This document shows positions 58,106 to 64,000 of a stretch of 64,000 nucleotides of DNA, in pieces. The stretch covers positions 22,311-86,310 of the forward strand of contig DATLEK010000022.1 of the NCBI GenBank assembly GCA_035525365.1, read 5' to 3'. The stretch is from GCA-2861595 sp035525365 (lineage in GTDB: Bacteria > Actinomycetota > Acidimicrobiia > Acidimicrobiales > GCA-2861595). A model generated the notes under the pieces. The model worked only from the letters and a program-made list of their open reading frames with translations, did not search any database and had not been told where the DNA came from. Numbering within the stretch: position 1 is the first letter of the stretch; the number at the start of each line of letters is the position of its first letter. Made by a program: the position numbers and the translations under genes.

Positions 58106-59392
58106 CTACCCGGCCGGAATCAGCCGGTGGCCCCGCAGGTAGGGGTGCAGGGCCTCCGGAATACGCACCGAGCCGTCAGGCTGGCGGTGGATCTCGACCA
58201 GGGCGGCCCATACACGGGGAACAGCAAGGGCGGAGCCGTTGAGGGTGTGCACGAACGCGGTTCCCTTCCCGGCCGCGGGCCGGTACCGGATGTTGGCGCG
58301 GCGGGCCTGGTAGTCGCTGAACCACGACACCGACGAGACCTCCAGCCACTGGTCACACCCCGGGGCGTACACCTCCAGGTCGAAGGCCCGGGCGTGGGAC
58401 TGGCCCATGTCGCCGGTGCAGATGTCCAGCACCCGGTAAGGCAGACCGAGCATCACGAGAAGGGCCTCGGCCCGGCTCAACAACTCGGCGTGCACCTCGG
58501 CGGCCTGGGCGGGCGTGGTGTAGGCGAGGATCTCGACCTTGTCGAACTCATGTAGACGGAGCAGCCCACGGGTGTCCCTTCCCGCAGAGCCCGCCTCCCG
58601 CCGGTAGCAGGGCGTGTAGGCCATCATCCGGATAGGGAGGTCGGCCTCGTCGAGGATCTCGTCCCGTGCAAGCGAGGTGAGCGGCACCTCGGCGGTCGGT
58701 ATGGCCCAGAGGTCATCTCGTTCGAGGTGGTAGGCGTCATCGGCGAACTTCGGTAACTGGCCAGTGGCAGTCAGCGTGTCACTGCGAACCAGGGTCGGAG
58801 GACGGATCTCCTCGAAGTCATCGGCGTTCGCGTCGAGGGCCAATTGGCACAGGGCACGCGCCAATGTGGCGCCGAGCCCGCGGTACATGGCGAACATGGA
58901 GCCGGATATCTTCGCCGCCCGCTCGAGATCGAGGATCCCCAACTGGGTACCGATGTCCCAATGAGGCACCCGCTGGTGTTCGCCGAACGCCGAGGGGTCA
59001 TGGCCTTCGACGCGCAGCACCACGTTGTCCTCGGCCGACGCGCCGTCGGGAGCCTCGGGAGCGGGCAGGTTGGGGACCCGCAACAACAGATCCCGTAGCG
59101 CGGCCTCGACATCGGCCAGATCCTTGTCGAGCGCGCTCTCGTCGCCGCCGAGGCGGCGGCTCTCCAAGGCCAGGTTATCGGCCGACGCCTCGTCGCCCAC
59201 CCGCTTGGCCAGGCCCACCTGCTTCGAGATCGACCGGACCCGGGCGCGGAGGTCGTCCCGCAGCGAGGTCAGCTCGCGGAGGCGTATGTCGAGGCGCGCC
59301 ATCAACTCGACCTCCGCCCCGTCGACGTTCTTGCGGGCCAGCGCGTTCTTCACGGAGGCGAGATCGTTGCGTACGAGGCGAATGTCGATCAT
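58106..59392 (-). CDS. serS: Seryl-tRNA synthetase
   Basis: 428 residues from ATG 59392. The N-terminal helical hairpin (about 1-110, charged coiled coil) binds the long arm of tRNA-Ser. Class II motifs: YTPCYRREAGSAGRDTRGLL (motif 2) and NGSALAVPRVWAALVE (motif 3). ALDANADDFEEIRPPTLV is motif-1-like. TAEVPLTSL is the serine loop. Length is normal. It is followed by the Fur-family gene 24 bases later. Confidence 0.97.
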   Translation of the reverse strand: MIDIRLVRNDLASVKNALARKNVDGAEVELMARLDIRLRELTSLRDDLRARVRSISKQVGLAKRVGDEASADNLALESRRLGGDESALDKDLADVEAALRDLLLRVPNLPAPEAPDGASAEDNVVLRVEGHDPSAFGEHQRVPHWDIGTQLGILDLERAAKISGSMFAMYRGLGATLARALCQLALDANADDFEEIRPPTLVRSDTLTATGQLPKFADDAYHLERDDLWAIPTAEVPLTSLARDEILDEADLPIRMMAYTPCYRREAGSAGRDTRGLLRLHEFDKVEILAYTTPAQAAEVHAELLSRAEALLVMLGLPYRVLDICTGDMGQSHARAFDLEVYAPGCDQWLEVSSVSWFSDYQARRANIRYRPAAGKGTAFVHTLNGSALAVPRVWAALVEIHRQPDGSVRIPEALHPYLRGHRLIPAG

Positions 59393-59445
59393 GGGATGCC
59401 CGACGGTAGCGTGCCGCCGATGGCCGCCATCGAGGTGCGCCACCG

Positions 59446-60456
59446 TCACCTCCCGGTGGGAGTAAGCTCAAAAGCCTCGGCCAGCAGCTGGTAGGAGCGT
59501 CGGCGGGCCTTCGGGTCGTGGCAGATCGTTAGCACCACCAGCTCCTCCACGCCGAATGGCTCGGCGATGTCCATCAGGCCGCGGCGAACCCGCTCGGGAT
59601 CGCCGATCACCAGCCGGCCACGGTTCTGGGCTATGCGGACCCGGTCGGTATCGGTGAGAGGGTGAGCCTCGGCCTCCTCCACCGATGGGATCGGGCCTCG
59701 CTCCACCTGGGACGTCAACCGCCAGATATCGAGGCTGGTGGCCAGCCGTTGGGCCTCGGCGTCGGTGTCGGCGCAGAGGACGGACACGGCCACACTGGCG
59801 CGGGGCCGGTCCGTGGGTTTGGAGGCCTCGAAGTGGCGGCGGTACTTGGCCACGATCTGCGGCCCGTAGGCCGGCGTGATGAACTGAGCGAAGCAGAGCG
59901 AGAGGCCCAGGGCGGCGGCGCAGCCGGCGCCGTCCGAGCTGGAGGCGAGGAGCCACACCTCGGGCCCGCCCGGTCCTTCGGGTGCGACGTGCACCGAGCG
60001 GTACGGGTGGTCCTCCTCCAGGGTGCCATCGAGGAAACCAGCCACATCGGCCACCTTGCGGGCGAACTGGTCCGATGTGGGCTCAGATTCCGCCCCCAAG
60101 GCGGCCGCGGTTCTATTCGAGGCACCTGCGGCCCGCCCGATGCCGAGGTCGATGCGGCCCGGGAACAGGGCGTGCAGGACGCTGAACACCTCAGCCACCT
60201 TGAGGGGGCTGTAGTGGGAGAGCAGCACGCCACCGGACCCGACGCGAATGGACGACGTCGCCGCCGCCACCCGCGCGACCATGACCTCAGGCGCCGAACC
60301 GGCCAGCCCCGGCGTGCCGTGGTGCTCGGCCAGCCAGTAACGGTGATACCCGAGGCGCTCCGCCTCACCGGCAAGGGCCACGGTCTCCCGCAGCGCGTCA
60401 GTCGGTGTTGACCCGCTGGGCACGGGTGACTGGTCGAGCACGCTGAGTACCACCAC
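59446..60456 (-). CDS. LLM-class flavin-dependent monooxygenase
   Basis: 336 residues. Typical bacterial-luciferase-like features: GYHRYWLAEHHGTPGLAGSAP, VGSGGVLLSHYSPLKVAE, FPGRIDLGIGRAAGAS and a C-terminal VIGDPERVRRGLMD. This subgroup (MsnO8-like) has no fixed substrate. FMN or F420 may be the cofactor; the sequence does not decide. It is divergent from the Clp_N gene, with 69 bases between. Confidence 0.88.
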   Translation of the reverse strand: MVVLSVLDQSPVPSGSTPTDALRETVALAGEAERLGYHRYWLAEHHGTPGLAGSAPEVMVARVAAATSSIRVGSGGVLLSHYSPLKVAEVFSVLHALFPGRIDLGIGRAAGASNRTAAALGAESEPTSDQFARKVADVAGFLDGTLEEDHPYRSVHVAPEGPGGPEVWLLASSSDGAGCAAALGLSLCFAQFITPAYGPQIVAKYRRHFEASKPTDRPRASVAVSVLCADTDAEAQRLATSLDIWRLTSQVERGPIPSVEEAEAHPLTDTDRVRIAQNRGRLVIGDPERVRRGLMDIAEPFGVEELVVLTICHDPKARRRSYQLLAEAFELTPTGR

Positions 60457-60525
60457 TCCGCAACCCTAGAGAGCGACTCGGGCCGGATCAGCGCATCGCC
60501 GGCTGCAGCGGGCAGACTGTCGACT

Positions 60526-61467
60526 GTGTTCGAGCGATTCACCGACAGAGCGCGACGGGTGCTCGTGCTGGCCCAAGAGGAGGCGCGCCTCCTCAACCAC
60601 AACTTCATCGGTACCGAGCACATCCTGCTGGGACTGATCCACGAGGGCGAGGGCGTGGCCGCCAAGGCGCTCGGCACGCTGGGCATCTCCCTCGAGGCCG
60701 TGCGGGAGAAGGTGGAGGAGACCATCGGGCCGGCAAGTGAATCCATGAGCGACTCGCCACCTTTTACGCCCCGGGCCAAGAAGGTCCTCGAGCTCTCGCT
60801 GCGTGAAGCCCTGCAGCTCGGCCACAACTACATCGGAACCGAGCACATGCTCCTCGGCCTCGTCCGTGAGGGCGAGGGCGTCGCCGCCCAGGTCCTCCAG
60901 ACCCTCGGGGCCGACCTGTCCCGGGTCCGCCAGCAGGTCGTGACCCTGCTGTCGGGCTACCCGAGCGGGAACCAGCCCTCCTACGACCGCGCCGTCAAGT
61001 CCGGCGACGCCGAATTGACGGACATTCCTGTGGCCGCCTCGGTCCTGTTCAGCTGGAACGATGCTCAGGAGCTGCTGCTCCAGGGGCCGCTCGTGGCCAA
61101 CGCCCGTACGGAGCGCGCTCGGCAGGACGGAGTGGAGTACGAAACCTGTACCTACCACCCGCGGCCTTTGCCTTACATCTCGGTGACCGTGGCCGGTGCC
61201 AGCGTGAGCCGTGCCGCCTTCGAACGGTCGATGAATGACTGGAAAACGGACGCGCGGGCGGTGGAGAACCTGGGCGACGCCGCCGCCTACAGCCCGTTGG
61301 ACCACTCGCTTCGGGTGCTGGCGGGCCAACTCGTCTTCGTCGTCACCATCGGGCACCACGCCAACTCCGAGCCCATCGTGATCAAGATCGCCCGGCGCGT
61401 CCTCGCCAACCTTGGTGAGCCGCCCTCTCCGCCGGCCGAGGAGCCCCCCAGTCTCAGCCTGCCGTGA
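60526..61467 (+). CDS. ClpC N-domain protein fused to a DUF3558-like domain, without AAA+ modules
   Basis: 313 residues from GTG 60526. Residues 1-155 contain two Clp_N repeats nearly identical to ClpC: FTDRARRVLVLAQEEARLL, NFIGTEHILLGLIHEGEGVA and the second copy YIGTEHMLLGLVREGEGVA. The Walker motifs of ClpC are absent. Residues about 165-305 form a different domain: YETCTYHPRPLPYISVTVAG, VENLGDAAAYSPLDHSLRVL, VFVVTIG, with a layout like DUF3558 lipoproteins. No signal peptide is present. It may be a decoy or adaptor for the Clp protease. Its end overlaps the TlpA gene by 14 bases. Confidence 0.75.
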   Translation: MFERFTDRARRVLVLAQEEARLLNHNFIGTEHILLGLIHEGEGVAAKALGTLGISLEAVREKVEETIGPASESMSDSPPFTPRAKKVLELSLREALQLGHNYIGTEHMLLGLVREGEGVAAQVLQTLGADLSRVRQQVVTLLSGYPSGNQPSYDRAVKSGDAELTDIPVAASVLFSWNDAQELLLQGPLVANARTERARQDGVEYETCTYHPRPLPYISVTVAGASVSRAAFERSMNDWKTDARAVENLGDAAAYSPLDHSLRVLAGQLVFVVTIGHHANSEPIVIKIARRVLANLGEPPSPPAEEPPSLSLP

Positions 61468-61945
61468 CCTCCCTGCGGGCGTCGCCAATCAACTCCTCGA
61501 GGTCTCCCTTCCGCAACTCTCCGATGTGGCGCTTCACCAGTACGCCCCGCTTGTCGATGGCAATGGTCACCGGTAGGCCGGGCTTGGCGGCAACGCCGTA
61601 CGCGTCGGCTATCTCGCCGTCGGGGTCGATGAGACCGGGCCATGTTGCGCCCTGGTCACGCATGAAGGCGGCGGCAGCCCGCTTGGAGTCCTGGTACACG
61701 ACGCCGAGGACGACCACGTCCTCACCGTGCACCTGCTTCAACAGTGGGAACTCCTTGCGGCAGGGCACGCACCAGGACGCCCAGAAGTTGAGCATCACCA
61801 CCTTGCCCCGGTAGTGGATCAATCGCACCCGCTCACCCGTCAGGTCGAACGTTTCGAAGGTGGGCGCCAGACCGCTCGCCCCCTTGCCGTCCGATGCCGG
61901 CCGCAGGGCCAGAGCAGCAACGGCAAGGATCACGGCGGCGGCCAC
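61454..61945 (-). CDS. TlpA/ResA-like membrane-anchored thioredoxin
   Basis: 163 residues from GTG 61945. A CTG at 61972, overlapping the CtaG stop as CTGA, would give a better signal anchor start (TRRRVVLAVAAAVILAVAA) and 172 residues. After the anchor the thioredoxin fold shows MLNFWASWCVPCRKEFPLL (active-site CVPC) and KPGLPVTIAID (cis-Pro). Such proteins keep cytochrome c or copper-site cysteines reduced outside the membrane, fitting the oxidase neighbours. Confidence 0.88.
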   Translation of the reverse strand: MAAAVILAVAALALRPASDGKGASGLAPTFETFDLTGERVRLIHYRGKVVMLNFWASWCVPCRKEFPLLKQVHGEDVVVLGVVYQDSKRAAAAFMRDQGATWPGLIDPDGEIADAYGVAAKPGLPVTIAIDKRGVLVKRHIGELRKGDLEELIGDARREVTAG

Positions 61946-61968
61946 CGCCAGAACGACCCTGCGACGGG

Positions 61969-62859
61969 TCAGGGAGAGATCCGCGGTTCAGCCGGAGCGA
62001 CGTGCTCGGTGCGACGCAACTCGGCGTCGACGTCCTCCCACCTCAGAACGTCGTCCACCTTGTCCCGCTCCTCCTTGGCGTACCAGCGGAAGAACATGGC
62101 CACGATGACGCCCCACAACAGCGCCCCGGCATAGACCTTCATCAGCGCCCCGGCCACCTGCTGGTCCTCGATGGCGCTCATGGGGAACGGGCGGGGGACC
62201 TCGGCGTAGAACCGGTAGAGCACACCGTCGCCGAAGGTGAGGAACGATGCCGGCACGGTGGGGATCACCGATTGCAGGAACACGTAGAGCATCCTCGACG
62301 GGTAGGTCATCGTCGGGAGCTCGGGCAGGCGGTTGACGACCGGGAACCACATGATCAGTGCCGACGTGAACAGAACGACGTGGACTGAGAAGTGCACTCC
62401 GTGGTGCTCCAGCGAGCCGTTGACCACAACCGGCCAGTGGCTCAGCACAATGACGGTGTTGAACAGCACCGCTGCAGGTAGGGGCCGGGCGATGCGGCTG
62501 AACACGTAGCGCAGGGGGCGAGGCCGCAGGAGGAGGCGCACGAGCCACCCGGGGAGGCCCATCAGCAGCAGGGGCGCGGCGATCAGGGTGAGGCCGATGT
62601 GCTGGAACATGTGCACGCTGAACAGGTAGTGCTCGCCGATGTCGTGAACCGGCCAGTCCGAGTGCAGCCACAGAGCCGCCAGGCCGAGCCCGAAGTACGT
62701 CACCTGGCGGCGGGTGACAACGGTCTCTCCCCGCGCCGCCCGGGACGGTCCCAATCGTGAAACGGCGAACCAGTACAGCCCGCCCAGCACGATCACCAGC
62801 GTCCACACGTCTGGGTGGGCGTGCCACTCCCAGGCCGACACTCCGGCGTGCGCCAGCAT
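61969..62859 (-). CDS. ctaG: Cytochrome c oxidase assembly protein, caa3_CtaG family
   Basis: 296 residues from ATG 62859. Seven or more helices with histidine-rich segments: LHSDWPVHDIGEHYLFSVHM, QHIGLTLIAAPLLLMGLP and NGSLEHHGVHFSVHVVLF are family hallmarks and may bind copper. ADDed soluble C-terminus (KEERDKVDDVLRWEDV) is cytoplasmic. It helps build the copper site of caa3-type oxidases. It lies eight bases after the subunit IV gene. Confidence 0.88.
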   Translation of the reverse strand: MLAHAGVSAWEWHAHPDVWTLVIVLGGLYWFAVSRLGPSRAARGETVVTRRQVTYFGLGLAALWLHSDWPVHDIGEHYLFSVHMFQHIGLTLIAAPLLLMGLPGWLVRLLLRPRPLRYVFSRIARPLPAAVLFNTVIVLSHWPVVVNGSLEHHGVHFSVHVVLFTSALIMWFPVVNRLPELPTMTYPSRMLYVFLQSVIPTVPASFLTFGDGVLYRFYAEVPRPFPMSAIEDQQVAGALMKVYAGALLWGVIVAMFFRWYAKEERDKVDDVLRWEDVDAELRRTEHVAPAEPRISP

Positions 62860-62866
62860 CACGGCA

Positions 62867-63166
62867 CTACACGAATACGCCGAGCGTGACCAGGTAGCTG
62901 AAGTAGCAGAAGCTGGCCAGGACAAAACCGGTGATGAACAGACGGCGGAGGATCTTGTGGTCGAACTTGAGGTGCATGAAGTACGCGGCCACCATCACGA
63001 ACTTCACTGCGGCCATGGCGATGAGGATCGTGTTGGTGAGGGACTCGGACAACTTGGTGTAGTACAGCCCGACCTCGGCGGCGGTGACGGCGGCGAGGAT
63101 CAGGGCGATCTTGACGTACTGGGCTTCGGTGGGATGGGCCCCGTGGGCGTCGTGCTCGTCGGCCAT
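62867..63166 (-). CDS. Cytochrome c oxidase subunit IV
   Basis: 99 residues from ATG 63166 (TTG 63175 is possible). His-rich start (DEHDAHGAH), then three helices: VKIALILAAVTAAEVGLYY, IAMAAVKFVMVAAYFMHLKF and a C-terminal one. MAAVKFVMVAAYFMHLKFD is the conserved COX4_pro core. Small membrane subunit of caa3-type oxidase. Confidence 0.9.
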   Translation of the reverse strand: MADEHDAHGAHPTEAQYVKIALILAAVTAAEVGLYYTKLSESLTNTILIAMAAVKFVMVAAYFMHLKFDHKILRRLFITGFVLASFCYFSYLVTLGVFV

Positions 63167-63182
63167 GACAGTCAATACCTCG

Positions 63183-63806
63183 CTAGGTGGGGATCAGGTA
63201 GATGACGGTGAAGATGACGATCCAGACCACGTCCACGAAGTGCCAGTAGAGACCGGCGATCTCCACGACTTCTGAGCGGTCCTGGGTCAGTTTGCCCCGT
63301 AGCGACAGGTTCCACAGGGACAACAGCATGATGATCCCGAGGGTGACGTGGACACCGTGGAAGCCGGTGAGGACGAAGAAGCTGCTCCCGAAGAGGTTCG
63401 TCTTGATGGTGAGCCCCTCCCGGATGAACGAGGTGAACTCGTAGACCTGTCCGGCGATGAAGCTGGCCCCCAGCAGCGCGGTGGCCATGAGCCACACCCG
63501 CAGGCGGCGGTAGTCACCCCGCTGGATGGCGGCCAGCGCCAGGACCATGGTGAGCGAGCTCATCAGCAGCACGAAGGAGCTGACCGAGGTGTACGGGATG
63601 TCGTAGATGTCCTTTGGCGTGGGTCCCGTGATGCTCTTGCCCCGGTAGAGGAAGTAGGTGGAAATGAGGGCTCCGAACAGAAGGCACTCGGAGCCGAGGA
63701 AGGCCCACATGGCCAGCTTCTCGTTGGACAGCCCGGTGTTGGTGACGTGGCCGTGGCCCTCGCCATGGGCGGCCGGCGGGGCGTGGGTTGCGATGTCGGT
63801 GGCCAC
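63183..63806 (-). CDS. Cytochrome c oxidase subunit III
   Basis: 207 residues from GTG 63806, five helices in the short form. NEKLAMWAFLGSECLLFGAL, LTGFHGVHVTLGIIM and GLYWHFVDVVWIVIFTVIYL are signatures of CoxC/CtaE. It has a His-rich N-terminus. It lies two bases after the stop of the partial upstream protein. It is the third core subunit of the haem-copper oxidase. Confidence 0.95.
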   Translation of the reverse strand: MATDIATHAPPAAHGEGHGHVTNTGLSNEKLAMWAFLGSECLLFGALISTYFLYRGKSITGPTPKDIYDIPYTSVSSFVLLMSSLTMVLALAAIQRGDYRRLRVWLMATALLGASFIAGQVYEFTSFIREGLTIKTNLFGSSFFVLTGFHGVHVTLGIIMLLSLWNLSLRGKLTQDRSEVVEIAGLYWHFVDVVWIVIFTVIYLIPT

Positions 63807-63808
63807 GC

Positions 63809-64000
63809 TCAGGCCCCCTTGTCGTCGGTGGTCGGTGCAGTGGGCCCGCCAGCGGTGTCATCGGTTGCAGCCGCGTCGGGCGGCTCGGCGGCTGCGGCGG
63901 GGGCGGCTGCGGCGGGCGGCTCGGCGGCTGCGGCGGGGGCGGCTGCGTCGGGCGGCTCGGCGGCTGCGGCGGGGGCGGCTGCGTCGGGCGGCTCGGTGGC
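63809..64000 (-). CDS. C-terminal repeat tail of an upstream protein, cut by window edge
   Basis: The minus-strand frame ending at TGA 63809-63811 is open to the window end. The translated tail is Ala/Pro/Glu/Asp repeats (AEPPDAAAPAAA units) ending DDTAGGPTAPTTDDKGA. The gene before subunit III in such clusters is usually oxidase subunit I, so this may be its disordered C-terminus, but no conserved part is visible. Confidence 0.6.
   Translation of the reverse strand, partial: ATEPPDAAAPAAAAEPPDAAAPAAAAEPPAAAAPAAAAEPPDAAATDDTAGGPTAPTTDDKGA
63881..64000. repeat. 36-base tandem repeat encoding a Pro/Ala/Glu tail
   Basis: The element CGGCTCGGCG recurs at 63881, 63917 and 63953 with exact 36-base spacing, and with one change at 63989, giving about 3.3 copies up to the window edge. 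It encodes a 12-residue unit on the minus strand. Confidence 0.85.

Noticed and set aside
63881..64000. CRISPR-like array
   Set aside because: The 36-base units are directly abutting, in frame and have no unique spacers, so this is a coding tandem repeat.

Overview
The window is GC-rich, densely coded bacterial DNA with many GTG starts and ATGA/GTGA gene overlaps. The gene set points to an actinobacterium: MshA (mycothiol), ergothioneine genes egtBCD, nickel superoxide dismutase with its maturation protease, an RsiG-type c-di-GMP anti-sigma factor, a rex-hem gene order, and a small HTH protein beside proC. The split cytochrome b and the actinobacterial but non-mycobacterial bc-complex layout suggest a deep branch such as Acidimicrobiia. 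That placement is inference. No phage, transposase, integrase or CRISPR array was seen.

Layout. 1-6.3 kb: surface-glycan genes (two GT4 glycosyltransferases, a DivIVA-like coiled coil, a DUF4012 protein, a polyprenyl-phosphate sugar transferase, an LPVTG-anchored protein). 6.5-6.9 kb: a small winged-helix regulator with a 12-residue repeat. 7-27.4 kb: one minus-strand run of 21 genes encoding a cytochrome bc complex (cytochrome b split into b6-like and subunit IV-like halves, Rieske protein, dihaem cytochrome c, a dicluster ferredoxin, two unrecognised membrane proteins) followed by complete complex I, nuoA to nuoN. 27.6-29.5 kb: a divergent monohaem cytochrome c and a geranylgeranyl-reductase-like flavoprotein, probably acting on menaquinone. 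29.5-37.3 kb: tetrapyrrole synthesis (hemL, hemB, cobA-hemD fusion, hemC, hemA, sirC) headed by rex, with a Rex-type operator just upstream. 37.4-43.8 kb: a PAS-SpoIIE-HATPase protein, an SAM hydroxide adenosyltransferase with a coupled 29-residue membrane peptide, a small HTH protein, proC, an M23 peptidase and mshA. 43.8-51.2 kb: RsiG homologue, sodX/sodN, and assorted metabolic genes. 51.5 kb: a divergent tRNA-Lys(UUU). 51.6-58.1 kb: two tiny membrane proteins, egtDCB joined to sdhDC by stop/start overlaps, znuBC and a Fur-family (probably Zur) regulator. 58.1-64 kb: serS, a flavin monooxygenase, a ClpC-N-domain protein without AAA+ modules, and a cytochrome oxidase cluster (TlpA-like thioredoxin, CtaG, subunits IV and III, and the tail of an upstream protein cut by the window end).

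Together the window describes an aerobic, menaquinone-based respiratory chain (complex I, bc complex, sdh anchors, haem-copper oxidase), its haem supply under redox control by Rex, and thiol/superoxide defence (mycothiol, ergothioneine, Ni-SOD). The points most worth follow-up are the unusual bc operon and the N-terminal motif shared by two of its membrane proteins, the RsiG homologue with an exact c-di-GMP signature, the Clp_N fusion protein, the divergent tRNA-Lys, the sdh-egt transcription unit, and several membrane microproteins found only through their overlaps or ribosome binding sites.
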